Shown: in pieces, positions 26,201-33,508 of the stretch | Layout of the letters: the number at the start of each line of letters is the position of its first letter | Position numbering within the stretch: position 1 is the first letter of the stretch | Source of the DNA: Ancylobacter sp. WKF20 | Lineage (GTDB): Bacteria; Pseudomonadota; Alphaproteobacteria; Rhizobiales; Xanthobacteraceae | NCBI RefSeq assembly: GCF_029760895.1 | Contig: NZ_CP121679.1 | Location: 124,001-188,000 of the forward strand | DNA: 64,000 bases | Direction of reading: 5' to 3' | The notes under the pieces: generated by a model | What the model was told of the DNA's origin: nothing | Seen by the model: only the letters and a program-made list of their open reading frames with translations | Database searches by the model: none | Program-made: the position numbers and the translations under genes

Positions 26201-27118
26201 ATGCTGCTCGACCTGCCGCTGCTCACCGCCAGCGAACCGCCGGTGCTGGCCTGGCTGGCGGCGGTGGCGGCCCCCTGGCCCGGCGCGCTTGCCGTGTGGC
26301 GGGCGGTGGACGGGGCGAGCTTCGAGCGGATCGGCACGATGGCCGCGCCCGCGCTGACCGGCGCGACGCTCACCGCCCTGTCGCCGGGCGCGCTTTGGCG
26401 CTTCAACCGCGCCGCCGTGCTGGAGGTGGAGCTCGACGCCGGGCTGATTGCCGGGGCGAGCGAGGAAGCGGTGCTCGGCGGGGCCAATGCGCTGGCGCTG
26501 ATCGGCGCGGACGGCGTCGAGGTGCTGCAATTCATTGAGGCCGAGCTGATCGGCACGCGGCGCTGGCGCCTGTCGGGGCTGCTGCGCGGCCAACTCGGCA
26601 CGGAGGCGCGCGCGGGCGCGGTCTGGCCCGCCGGCACGCGGCTGGTGCGGCTCGACCGCAATCTGTTCGCGGCGGCGAGCGGGCTCGACCTCGTTGGCCG
26701 CGCGGTCACCTACCGCGTCGGCCGGGCCGACCGCGACCACGGCGATGCCGGCGTGGCGGAGATCGCCGGAACCGTGGGGAGCACCGCGCTGCGCCCGCTC
26801 GCCCCGGTCCATGCGCGGGCGCGGCGGACCGTGGCTGGTGTCTCGTTGAGTTGGACCCGGCGCACCCGCCGCGACGGCGATTCCTGGGATCTCGCCGAGG
26901 TGCCGCTCGCCGAGGAGGCGGAAGCCTACCGGGTGGAGGTGCTGGCCGGTGCCACTGTCCGGCGCACGCTGACCACGGCCACGCCGCGGGTCGTCTACCC
27001 GGCGGCGGATGAGATCGCCGATTTCGGCGTGCCGCAGGCGACGCTTTCCGTCCGCATCGTCCAGCTCTCCGCCGCCATCGGCGCCGGGCAGCCGCTGACC
27101 GTGACCCTCACAATCTGA
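23210..27118 (+). CDS. GTA host-specificity megatron gp15
   Basis: A 1302-residue protein, the largest of the cluster. The N-terminus is hydrophobic and Gly-rich (LILGAAGGALGGGLLGPVGA), then GARLAGQVIWAAPVEEV. Residues roughly 430-730 form the GTA TIM-barrel-like domain (QIGYAADWTEYG, IDFIGIDWYAPLADWREG, IRLTEIGCAAVDKGANRPS). A phage tail-3 type domain follows (GVTLEAGALTGVIDGYVVDR), with beta-rich C-terminal modules. In RcGTA it closes the baseplate and contacts the recipient. No truncation or frameshift is seen. Confidence 0.92.
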   Translation: MATLILGAAGGALGGGLLGPVGALAGRALGAIGGSALDNMLLSGKRVTGPRLTDLGTMTSTEGAPLPRLYGRARLAGQVIWAAPVEEVVSTQTQSSGGKGGIGSALGGSSTTTTTYSYFGSFAVGLCEGPVSRIGRIWVDGELLDEPGLAIRRHLGGEGQLPDPLIEAREGAVPAYRGLAYLVFERLPLAPYGNRLPQVTVEIVRAVGELESRLKAVTLIPGASEFGYDPLEVRRVDRPGVYQPENRHVTTADSDIDAALDDLMALCPNLERVALVVSWFGTDLRAGTCRIEPSVERRDKTTEVAGMRAPLAWRVAGRTRATARLVTQHAGKPAYGGTPSDASVIRAIAALKARGLKVTLYPFVMMDIAAGNALPDPWGGAEQAAYPWRGRITCHPAPDRPGSPDGTAAAGTQVAALFGTASAVHYAVTGEGVSYAGPDEWTLRRMVLHCAALAEAAGGVEAFLIGSEMAALTRVRSASGVYPAVQAFAALAGEARAILRAGTQIGYAADWTEYGAHVRESGAELRFPLDPLWASPAIDFIGIDWYAPLADWREGETHADAALTTSPYDRAYLAGNVTGGEGFDWYYADEAGRLAQARLPITDGAYGEPWVFRQKGIAQWWGSAHHERIGGIRQASPTAYVPGVKPIRLTEIGCAAVDKGANRPSVFPDPKSAENGLPPFSNGQRDDLMQRRHLEATLDAFSGVAANPLAPALPGGRMIDPAAIYAWTWDARPFPVFPLATDVWADGANWSNGHWLNGRLGGAPLAELCERLAADAGVTLEAGALTGVIDGYVVDRPMSVRAALEPLARAFGFDLIERAAGLTLRPRGGAVVARLTDEDLLAGEDVPAPSFTRADEADLPLSLMLGFTDGTSDYRRATAASRRLAGAARAQTGEDVAMVADPALAAALAERALQDAWATRESGRLAVPLSRLALEPGDVVELDRDGRVRLFEITATEDREARSLSLRSIDPSVFALAVRTGETATPVLPPSYGPPELMLLDLPLLTASEPPVLAWLAAVAAPWPGALAVWRAVDGASFERIGTMAAPALTGATLTALSPGALWRFNRAAVLEVELDAGLIAGASEEAVLGGANALALIGADGVEVLQFIEAELIGTRRWRLSGLLRGQLGTEARAGAVWPAGTRLVRLDRNLFAAASGLDLVGRAVTYRVGRADRDHGDAGVAEIAGTVGSTALRPLAPVHARARRTVAGVSLSWTRRTRRDGDSWDLAEVPLAEEAEAYRVEVLAGATVRRTLTTATPRVVYPAADEIADFGVPQATLSVRIVQLSAAIGAGQPLTVTLTI

Positions 27119-27130
27119 CCGGGAACCATC

Positions 27131-27823
27131 ATGAGCGAGATCACGCCGCTGCTCGCCCTGCCGCTCATTGCGGCGGCGCAGGCGCAGAAGCATGTCACCC
27201 ATAATGAGGCGCTGGAAAAGCTCGACGCGCTGACCCAGCTCGCCGTGCTCGACCGCACCCGTGCGAGCCCGCCCGTCGCGCCTGTGGCGGGCGACCGCCA
27301 TCTCGTCGCGGCGGGGGCGAGCGGCGACTGGGCGGGAAGGGACGGCGCCATCGCGCTTTATGGCAGCGATGGCTGGAGCTTCCTCACCCCCGCCGCCGGC
27401 TGGCGCGCCTATGTCGCGGCCGAACGCCTGACGCTGGTGCATACCGGCACCGGCTGGGCGGACCTGATCGCCGGCACACCCTCCGGCGGCGCGGTGAGCC
27501 TGCGCGCGGCCGAGATCGAGGCGGTGCTGAGCGGCGCCTCGGTCACTACCGCTCTCGTCATTCCCGCCCGGACCATCTGCCTCGCTGTGGCGAGCCGTAC
27601 CGTCACCGCCATCACCGGCGCCAGCGCCTATGAGGTCGGAATAACCGGGGAGACCTCGAAATTCGGCGGCTCGCTCGGCATCGCCGCCGGCAGCAGCAAT
27701 ATCGGGGTGATCGGCCCGCAGGCCTTCTATGCCGACACGCCGCTGCGCCTCACCGCGCTGGGCGGCGCCTTCACCGGCGGGCGCGTGCGGCTCGCCCTTT
27801 TCACCCTCGCCTTCGCCCTCTGA
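27131..27823 (+). CDS. DUF2793 tail-fibre-like protein
   Basis: A 230-residue protein starting MSEITPLLALPLIAAAQAQKHV; the TP.L.LP.I.AAQAQKHVTHNEAL motif defines DUF2793. A short VAGDRHLV...GDWAGRDGAIALYGSDGWSFLTP module follows, then a beta-rich tail. RcGTA uses a DUF2793 protein (rcc00171) as tail fibre, encoded at a distant locus; here it sits 12 bp after gp15. It is probably the receptor-contacting fibre. Confidence 0.8.
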   Translation: MSEITPLLALPLIAAAQAQKHVTHNEALEKLDALTQLAVLDRTRASPPVAPVAGDRHLVAAGASGDWAGRDGAIALYGSDGWSFLTPAAGWRAYVAAERLTLVHTGTGWADLIAGTPSGGAVSLRAAEIEAVLSGASVTTALVIPARTICLAVASRTVTAITGASAYEVGITGETSKFGGSLGIAAGSSNIGVIGPQAFYADTPLRLTALGGAFTGGRVRLALFTLAFAL

Positions 27824-27839
27824 CCATCGGGAGACACCC

Positions 27840-28145
27840 ATGCCCTATGATTCCGCCAAGGATCCCTGGCGCGGCAGCGCCGTCGGGCCGACCGGCCTCG
27901 GCCGCTCCGGCGCTGTCGTGACCCCGAGCGACACGGTGGACCTCGCCCGCTATGCCCGCATCCGCGTCTTCGCCCCGGCGAGCCTGTCGAGCGCGCAGCT
28001 GCGCATCCTGCCGGTCGATCAGGCGGATGACGCGCCGCTGACGCTTCAGGTGACGCCCGGCCAGCCGAGCGTGCTGGAGTTTCTGGTGCGCAGGGTGCTC
28101 GCCACCGGCACCACGGCCGGCCTCGACATCCATGCGGTGAACTGA
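27840..28145 (+). CDS. Head-spike base protein (GhsA / rcc01079 family)
   Basis: A 101-residue beta-rich protein: MPYDSAKDPWRGSAVGPTG, then VTPSDTVDLARYARIRVFAPA and FLVRRVLATGTTAGLDIHAVN. The P..D..DP......GPT..A..VTPSD..DL pattern is that of the spike base proteins named after R. capsulatus rcc01079. Such proteins anchor capsid spikes. It is followed one base later by the GhsB-like gene, the same order as rcc01079-rcc01080, but here within the main cluster. Confidence 0.75.
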   Translation: MPYDSAKDPWRGSAVGPTGLGRSGAVVTPSDTVDLARYARIRVFAPASLSSAQLRILPVDQADDAPLTLQVTPGQPSVLEFLVRRVLATGTTAGLDIHAVN

Positions 28146-28146
28146 G

Positions 28147-29058
28147 ATGGCGGTGCGCATCGGCCCGTCCCTCGCCCTCGCGACGGCCCGCCGGCGCGCC
28201 GGCGCGCGCCGGGCGCCGCTCGACGGCATCGCACCCTATGCCGCGCACGGGTTGCAGCGGCTGCTCTCAAGCTATCGCGGGCCGCTCTTGCGGGCGCGGC
28301 GCGGGTCGGACAACGCGCAGGCGGATTTCTACCCGCGCGGCGATGGCTGGCTGGATGTCGCGGCGCTCACCGCCTGGGGTGGGAGCGCCAGCGTCTTCCT
28401 CGTCACGCTCTATGACCAGACCGGCAATGGCCGCCATGCGGGCCAGACCACGGTCGGGGCGCAACCGCGCCTCGCCCTCAGCGGCGTGGCTGATCTCGGG
28501 CCCAATGGCCGGCCCGTGGCGGTGTTCGACGGCGCGGATGACTGGCTGCTGCTGGCGGACAGCGTCGGCTTCTCGCCGGCGCAGGCGAACCTCACCCTCG
28601 CCACCGTCGCGGCGCGGGCTGGGGCGAACGCAGCGGCGGGCAACCAGCAGCTCGTCTATGCGCCGACGGGCGGGAGCACCGTGCTGACACGGGCGAGCCT
28701 CGCCTTTTTCTCGACCGACAGCTATCGCTGCGCGGCTGGCGGGCGACGGCTCGACACGGACAGCTTCGTTCGCGTCACCGCCGCCACGGCGCCGGCGGTG
28801 GGAAGCTGGAATCGGCTGGTCGGCCGGCTGCGCTACGGCGCGGCGCAGGCGGATATCGCCATCAATGGCGCCTCCACCAGCGGTGCCTTCCAGGCGGCCG
28901 GTTCGACCTCGGCCACGGCGCAGAGCGCCGGCGTGATGATCGGCGCCAACCATTCGCCGGCCGAGTTCTTCGCCGGGGCGCTGACGGGCACGGTCATCGC
29001 GCAAAGCGCGCTCGACCTGGCTGCGCTCGATACCGCGCTCACCCAGCTTCTTCCCTGA
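28147..29058 (+). CDS. Head-spike-like protein with arabinofuranosidase-type fold (GhsB position)
   Basis: A 303-residue protein. After a short basic N-terminus it reads LSSYRGPLLRARRGSDNAQADFYP, LYDQTGNGRHAGQT and PVAVFDGADDWLLLADS. This is the pattern of GH54-like arabinofuranosidase catalytic or LamG-type modules (LLSSY.GP..RVRR..D; YDQSGNGR). A sugar-binding adhesin role fits a capsid spike that binds recipient capsule, as GhsB does in R. capsulatus. Whether it has glycosidase activity cannot be told. The start is directly after the GhsA-like stop. Confidence 0.65.
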   Translation: MAVRIGPSLALATARRRAGARRAPLDGIAPYAAHGLQRLLSSYRGPLLRARRGSDNAQADFYPRGDGWLDVAALTAWGGSASVFLVTLYDQTGNGRHAGQTTVGAQPRLALSGVADLGPNGRPVAVFDGADDWLLLADSVGFSPAQANLTLATVAARAGANAAAGNQQLVYAPTGGSTVLTRASLAFFSTDSYRCAAGGRRLDTDSFVRVTAATAPAVGSWNRLVGRLRYGAAQADIAINGASTSGAFQAAGSTSATAQSAGVMIGANHSPAEFFAGALTGTVIAQSALDLAALDTALTQLLP

Positions 29059-29082
29059 TCCTTCCTCCAGCGGAGAGACACC

Positions 29083-29868
29083 ATGACCGCGTCGAGTTTC
29101 GACGGGGCGCTGGCGCGCGTCCTCGTGCATGAAGGCGGCTATGCCGACCATCCCGCCGATCCCGGCGGGGCGACGATGAAGGGCGTGACCCAGCGCGTCT
29201 ATGATGGCTGGCGCCGCCGCAACGGCCTTGCGCTCCGCCCGGTCCGGCGCATCGCCCAGGCCGAGCTCGCCGCCATCTACCGCGCGCAGTACTGGGACGC
29301 GCTGCGGGCGGACGACCTGCCGGCCGGGCTCGACTACTGCCTGTTCGACGCCGGGGTGAATTCCGGCCCGGCGCAGGCGGCGAAATGGCTCCAGCGCGCG
29401 CTGGGCGTTAGCGCCGACGGGCAGATCGGCGAGGCGACGCTGGCGGCGCTCGACGGGCGCGACGTGCCGGTGCTGATCGACGCCGTGTGCGAGCGGCGCC
29501 TCGCCATGCTGCGCACGCTCACCACCTTCCGCACCTTTGGGGCCGGCTGGACCCGCCGTGTCGCCGAGGTGCGGAGCGCCGCCATGGCGATGGTCGAGGG
29601 CGTCTCTTCCGCCGCACCCGAGGGGCCGGCATGCGGGCGCGCGCGGCCGGCGGACACCCGCCTGTCGCGCACGCCGGAAGGGGCGGGGAGCCTGATCGCC
29701 GGTATTGGCGGCCTCGGCGCGGTGGTGGCCGAGCAGGCCGACCGCCTCGCCCCGCTCGCCGCCTATGGCGGGCCGCTGAAATGGCTATTCGCCGCGCTGA
29801 TGGTGGCGGGTGTCGCGCTGACGCTGAAGGCGGCACTCGCCCGGCTGCGGGCGGGGGAGGCGGCATGA
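29083..29868 (+). CDS. GH108 endolysin with C-terminal membrane segment
   Basis: A 261-residue protein. Residues 1-165 are a GH108 muramidase: VLVHEGGYADHPADPGGATMKGVTQ contains the catalytic glutamate (HEGGY), and GLDYCLFDAGVNSGPAQAAKWLQ and the C-terminal peptidoglycan-binding-like repeat are typical. The last third has LIAGIGGLGAVVAEQADRL and then a membrane helix (LKWLFAALMVAGVALTLKAA). This resembles the holin-associated N-acetylmuramidase of R. capsulatus (rcc00555). No separate holin gene was recognised, so the C-terminal helix may anchor or assist export. Donor lysis to release GTA particles is the inferred role. Confidence 0.85.
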   Translation: MTASSFDGALARVLVHEGGYADHPADPGGATMKGVTQRVYDGWRRRNGLALRPVRRIAQAELAAIYRAQYWDALRADDLPAGLDYCLFDAGVNSGPAQAAKWLQRALGVSADGQIGEATLAALDGRDVPVLIDAVCERRLAMLRTLTTFRTFGAGWTRRVAEVRSAAMAMVEGVSSAAPEGPACGRARPADTRLSRTPEGAGSLIAGIGGLGAVVAEQADRLAPLAAYGGPLKWLFAALMVAGVALTLKAALARLRAGEAA

Positions 29869-30113
29869 GCCTAGTCCTCACCCTCTTTGCCTCGCCCGCT
29901 GGCCGGCTGGTGGGGCTGGTGCTGCTCGCCGCGCTTGCGGGCGGCGGGCTCTATCTCAAGGGACGCCATGAGGGCCGGGCGGCCTGTCTGGCTGAAGGAG
30001 AACGCGATGTTGTCGAGACGATCGCGCGGGCGGACCGCGCGCGGGCTGATGCTGATGAGCGCCTTGCCGATCCTCGCCGGCTGCGCGAGCCTGACGCCTT
30101 CCGCCGCGAGTAG
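29865..30113 (+). CDS. Rz/i-spanin-like small inner-membrane protein
   Basis: An 82-residue protein, ATGA-coupled to the endolysin. One N-terminal membrane helix (residues about 12-30, RLVGLVLLAALAGGGLYLKG) is followed by a charged periplasmic helix (EGERDVVETIARADRARADADERLAD). This is i-spanin-like topology, though shorter than classic Rz. The out-of-frame lipoprotein gene nested in its second half supports the idea. I do not know a close family. Confidence 0.6.
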   Translation: MSLVLTLFASPAGRLVGLVLLAALAGGGLYLKGRHEGRAACLAEGERDVVETIARADRARADADERLADPRRLREPDAFRRE

Positions 30114-30237
30114 AGGCGCGTGCGGCGCCTTCCGGCCGATCAGCTGGGCCGACGCTGACACGGATCCGACGATCCGGCAGGTGAAGGCGCACAATGCCGT
30201 TGGCCGCGCGCTGTGCGGGTGGGGCGGGGCAGGTTGA
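30007..30237 (+). CDS. Rz1/o-spanin-like lipoprotein nested in the preceding gene
   Basis: A 76-residue protein with a basic start (MLSRRSRGRTARG), hydrophobic core and lipobox LPILAGC, placing the lipidated cysteine at residue 26. The mature part is short and ends GRALCGWGGAG. It begins 107 bp before the stop of the i-spanin-like gene in another frame, as Rz1 does in Rz. Its AAGGAGAA ribosome site lies inside that gene. It probably spans the periplasm with its partner to disrupt the outer membrane at the end of lysis. Confidence 0.65.
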   Translation: MLSRRSRGRTARGLMLMSALPILAGCASLTPSAASRGACGAFRPISWADADTDPTIRQVKAHNAVGRALCGWGGAG

Positions 30238-30245
30238 TGGGATGG

Positions 30246-30605
30246 AGGTTTTCCGGACGCCTGTAGCGTGAGCGGAACGAGGCTCCCCCCTGTCACACGT
30301 CATCCCCGGGCTTGACCCGGGGATCCACGTCTTTCTCGCCCATCCAAGTCGTGGATGGCCGGGCTGATCCCCGGATCAAGTCCGGGGACGGCCATGATGG
30401 CGCAGGGCGGGGCGCGGTAGGTCGCGGGCTGTTCGCTCTCCCCGTTTCCCGGACGCCTGTAGCGTGAGCGGAAGGCGAGCCGGGATCCAGCGCAAGACTC
30501 TTCGGCGAAATCCTATTAGCGCGCATCAGCGGTCGCGGTGGTTCAGCCGAAGACTCTCCCCTGGGCCCCGGATCGGCCTTGCGCTGCGCGCAACTTGTCC
30601 GGGGC
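30246..30605. repeat. Repeat mosaic A'-B-A closing the GTA cluster
   Basis: The 475-bp gap between the lysis genes and feuP holds a left stub of family A (about 30246-30282), a family B variant (30299-30400) and a family A copy with an internal insertion (about 30440-30605). The remaining 107 bp before the regulator are unique. No gene is seen. This is the last place in the window where these repeats occur. Confidence 0.85.
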
Positions 30606-30712
30606 GCTGGGCGGCTCGCGCGGCGCGCCACCGTGCCGACCTGACATCGCCCTTTTGTGGTGGCATTCTCCGGCCGCCGCGCGAACCCTGCGCGGTGTGC
30701 CGAGGAAAAGCC

Positions 30713-31384
30713 GTGCGCCTGCTCGTTGTCGAGGACGATCCCGATCTGAACCGCCAGATGCATGAGGCGCTGGTCGATGCCGGCTATGCCGTCGACCGGG
30801 CTTTCGATGGCGAGGAAGGCCACTATCTCGGCGAGACCGAGCCCTATGACGCGGTGGTGCTCGACATTGGCCTGCCGAAGATGGACGGGCTCTCCGTGCT
30901 CGAATCCTGGCGCCGCGCCGGCAAGAAGATGCCGGTGCTGATCCTCACCGCCCGCGACCGCTGGAGCGACAAGGTGCAGGGCTTCGATGCCGGCGCCGAC
31001 GATTATGTCGCCAAGCCCTTCCACATGGAGGAGGTGCTGGCGCGCATCCGCGCTTTGCTCCGCCGTTCCGCCGGCCATGCGGCGAGCGAGCTGACCTGCG
31101 GGCCGGTGATGCTCGACACACGCTCGGGCCGTGTCACCGTCAACGGCAACCCGGTGAAGCTCACCTCGCATGAGCACCGTCTGCTCGCCTATCTGCTGCA
31201 CCATGCGGGCCGCGTGGTCTCGCGCACCGAGCTGGTCGAGCATCTCTACGATCAGGATTTCGACCGCGATTCCAACACGATCGAGGTCTTCGTCGGCCGC
31301 TTGCGCAAGAAGCTCGACGTGGACGTGATCCAGACCGTGCGCGGGCTCGGCTATCTCTTGGTGCCGCCGGAAGCCCCACGTTGA
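30713..31384 (+). CDS. OmpR-family response regulator (FeuP-like)
   Basis: A 223-residue regulator. The start is the GTG at 30713, preceded by GAGGAAAAG; it gives MRLLVVEDDPDLNRQMHEAL, the expected receiver start. The phosphoacceptor aspartate is in VVLDIGLPKMDG, with ILTAR and DDYVAKPF completing the receiver. The C-terminal winged helix has LTSHEHRLLAYLLHHAGRVVSRTEL and NTIEVFVGRLRKK. It overlaps the kinase gene. Position before the cyc operon resembles rhizobial feuP-feuQ; the name is inferred from that synteny. Confidence 0.85.
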   Translation: MRLLVVEDDPDLNRQMHEALVDAGYAVDRAFDGEEGHYLGETEPYDAVVLDIGLPKMDGLSVLESWRRAGKKMPVLILTARDRWSDKVQGFDAGADDYVAKPFHMEEVLARIRALLRRSAGHAASELTCGPVMLDTRSGRVTVNGNPVKLTSHEHRLLAYLLHHAGRVVSRTELVEHLYDQDFDRDSNTIEVFVGRLRKKLDVDVIQTVRGLGYLLVPPEAPR

Positions 31385-32769
31385 TCCGCGCCCGCTCCAT
31401 CGCGCTTCGCCTCTTCCTCTCCGCGACGGTGGTGATGGTGGTGGTGCTGGTGCTGACCGGCATCACGCTGTCCTCGCTCTACCGCGCGGCCGTGGAGCGC
31501 GCCTTCGACCAGCGGCTCGACGTGTACCTCAAGACCATCGTCGCCGATGTCGCCAATGCGCCGGCGGGCGTCATGCCCGAGCCGACCACGCTGGGCGATC
31601 CGCTGTTCAACTTCCCCATCTCCGGCTGGTACTGGCAGATCACCCGGCTCGACGGTGCCGCGCAGCAGGTGAAGACCTCCCGCTCGCTGCCCGAGGGCAA
31701 GCTGCCGCTACTGGTGGAGAGCGAGGGCAAGCCCGAACTGTCCGGCTTGCGCGAAGCCTATGCGCTGGGGCCCTCCAACCAGAATCTGCGCGTCGTCGAG
31801 CGCATCGTCGATCTCGGCGACGATGGGCGCTACGCCGTGGCGGTGGCGGCGGATGCCGGCGAGATCGAGGATGAGGTCGAGGGCTTCAACCGCTCGCTCG
31901 CCGTCACCCTCGCCGTGCTCGGCGGCGCCTTCCTGCTGACGCTGGCCTTTCAGGTGCTGTTCGGCCTGCGCCCGCTCAAGCGGATGCTCGCCGCGCTGTC
32001 CGCCGTGCGCGCCGGCAAGGCTGACCGGATCGAGGGCGACTATCCCATCGAGATCGCCCCGCTGGCGGCGGAGGTGAACGCGCTCATCGAGACCAACCGC
32101 GAGATTGTCGAGCGCGCCCGCACCCATGTCGGCAATCTCGCCCATGCGCTGAAGACGCCGATCAGCGTGCTGCAGAACGAATCCGCCCGCGCCGCCGCCC
32201 TCGCCCCCGGCGATGGCCTCGCCGCCAAAGTGGGCGAGCAGGCGGAGATCATGAAGGGGCAGGTGGCGCATCATCTGGAGCGTGCCCGCATGGCCGCCCG
32301 CGCCTCGGTCGTCACCTCGGTGGAGGAGGTCGGGCCCATCGTCGAGAAGCTCGCCGGTACGCTCGCCAAGGTGTATCGCGGGCGCGGCATCGAGGTGGAG
32401 ACCGCGCCCCTGCCGGCGCTGCGCTTTCGCGGTGAGCGGCAGGATCTGGAGGAGATCCTCGGCAACCTCATCGACAATGGCTGCAAATGGGCCGAGCACC
32501 GCGTGGCGGTGTCCGTCGCCGCCTTGCCCGGCAGCGGCGGGCAGCGCGACTTCTTCGAGATCGTCATCGAGGATGACGGGCCGGGCCTGACCGAGGCGCA
32601 GCAGTCCGAGGCGCTCCAGCGCGGGCGCCGGCTCGACGAGACCAAGCCGGGTTCGGGGCTGGGGCTGTCCATCGTCACCGAGCTTGCCGCGCTCTATGGC
32701 GGCGGGCTCACGCTGGAGCGCGCCACGCTCGGCGGCCTGCGCTGCCGGGTGCGGCTGCCCTCTGCTTGA
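31381..32769 (+). CDS. Sensor histidine kinase (FeuQ-like)
   Basis: A 462-residue kinase starting at TTG 31381 in a TTGA overlap with the regulator. Transmembrane helices lie at about residues 10-32 and 180-200 with a periplasmic loop between (FPISGWYWQITRLDG...). A HAMP-like linker precedes GNLAHALKTPISVLQNES, the phosphorylated His box, and the ATPase has ILGNLIDNGCKWAE, DDGPGL and GSGLGLSIVTELAALYGG. The signal is unknown; PhoQ/FeuQ kinases respond to periplasmic or envelope cues. Confidence 0.85.
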   Translation: MIRARSIALRLFLSATVVMVVVLVLTGITLSSLYRAAVERAFDQRLDVYLKTIVADVANAPAGVMPEPTTLGDPLFNFPISGWYWQITRLDGAAQQVKTSRSLPEGKLPLLVESEGKPELSGLREAYALGPSNQNLRVVERIVDLGDDGRYAVAVAADAGEIEDEVEGFNRSLAVTLAVLGGAFLLTLAFQVLFGLRPLKRMLAALSAVRAGKADRIEGDYPIEIAPLAAEVNALIETNREIVERARTHVGNLAHALKTPISVLQNESARAAALAPGDGLAAKVGEQAEIMKGQVAHHLERARMAARASVVTSVEEVGPIVEKLAGTLAKVYRGRGIEVETAPLPALRFRGERQDLEEILGNLIDNGCKWAEHRVAVSVAALPGSGGQRDFFEIVIEDDGPGLTEAQQSEALQRGRRLDETKPGSGLGLSIVTELAALYGGGLTLERATLGGLRCRVRLPSA

Positions 32770-32873
32770 AACGGTTCGCAAGTACGGGTGACCGGGCCGT
32801 GGTTTCGCCCTATTCCTGACGCCATCTGCCGGCCGGTCGGCTGCTTCGCGTCAGGTTTCTGGAAGGACTGCTC

Positions 32874-33341
32874 ATGCGCGCTACTCAACTCGTCGCCCTT
32901 GGCCTCATCGGCGCCACCCTCGCGGGCTGCACGGCCACGCAGGAGAACCCGAACATGGTCGGTGGCGCCACATTGGGCGCGGTGACCGGCGGCGTGATCG
33001 GCGCCATTGCCGGCCGTAACGTGGCGGGCGCCGCCATCGGCGCGCTGGCCGGCGGTCTCATCGGCGGAGCCATCGGTAGCGCGCTGGATGATCAGGACCG
33101 TCAGCGCGCCCAGCAGGCCGAGATCCAGGCGTTGGAATATGGCCAGCCCGGCGCGCCGGTGAGCTGGCGCGGCGATGACGGCGCCTATGGCACCATCGTT
33201 CCCGGCCCGGCCTATGCGCGGGGCGGCTCGCCGCGCTGCCGCGAATACACCCACACCATCTACATTAACGGCCAGCCGCAGACCGCGCGCGGCACCGCCT
33301 GCCGCAACCCGGACGGCACGTGGACGCCCGTCGCCGGCTGA
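32874..33341 (+). CDS. 17-kDa surface-antigen-like glycine-zipper lipoprotein
   Basis: A 155-residue outer-membrane lipoprotein. MRATQLVALGLIGATLAGC gives a lipobox with cysteine at residue 19. A glycine zipper follows (GAVTGGVIGAIAGRNVAGAA, GGLIGGAIGSALDD), then a C-terminal RT0821-type domain (SPRCREYTHTIYINGQPQTA, ACRNPDGTW). Rickettsial 17-kDa antigen relatives are envelope proteins of unclear function. It stands between feuQ and the cyc operon. Confidence 0.83.
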   Translation: MRATQLVALGLIGATLAGCTATQENPNMVGGATLGAVTGGVIGAIAGRNVAGAAIGALAGGLIGGAIGSALDDQDRQRAQQAEIQALEYGQPGAPVSWRGDDGAYGTIVPGPAYARGGSPRCREYTHTIYINGQPQTARGTACRNPDGTWTPVAG

Positions 33342-33508
33342 TGCCAGCATTCGGCGCCGGTCGCGGGCCAAAGGCCCGCCGCCATCACGCTCGCGTGACG
33401 GAACGCCGTGGACTCGCGCCTCTGTGAGCCTGCGGCGATCCGACTGAGGGTGATACTTATTGGCGGAACGCCGCGCGTCAGTTACCTCAGCGCATTAGAG
33501 GAAGCCTA

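Noticed and set aside
23192..27841. 1549-residue minus-strand open frame opposite gp15
   Set aside because: Composition is that of a shadow frame (R, G, A, H, Q rich, no domains), and the plus strand encodes a recognisable gp15 with TIM-barrel motifs.
10511..30605. Insertion sequences as the source of the repeated gaps
   Set aside because: No transposase frame, target-site duplication or IS-type terminal repeat enclosing a gene was visible in any gap; the units are short palindromic non-coding elements.
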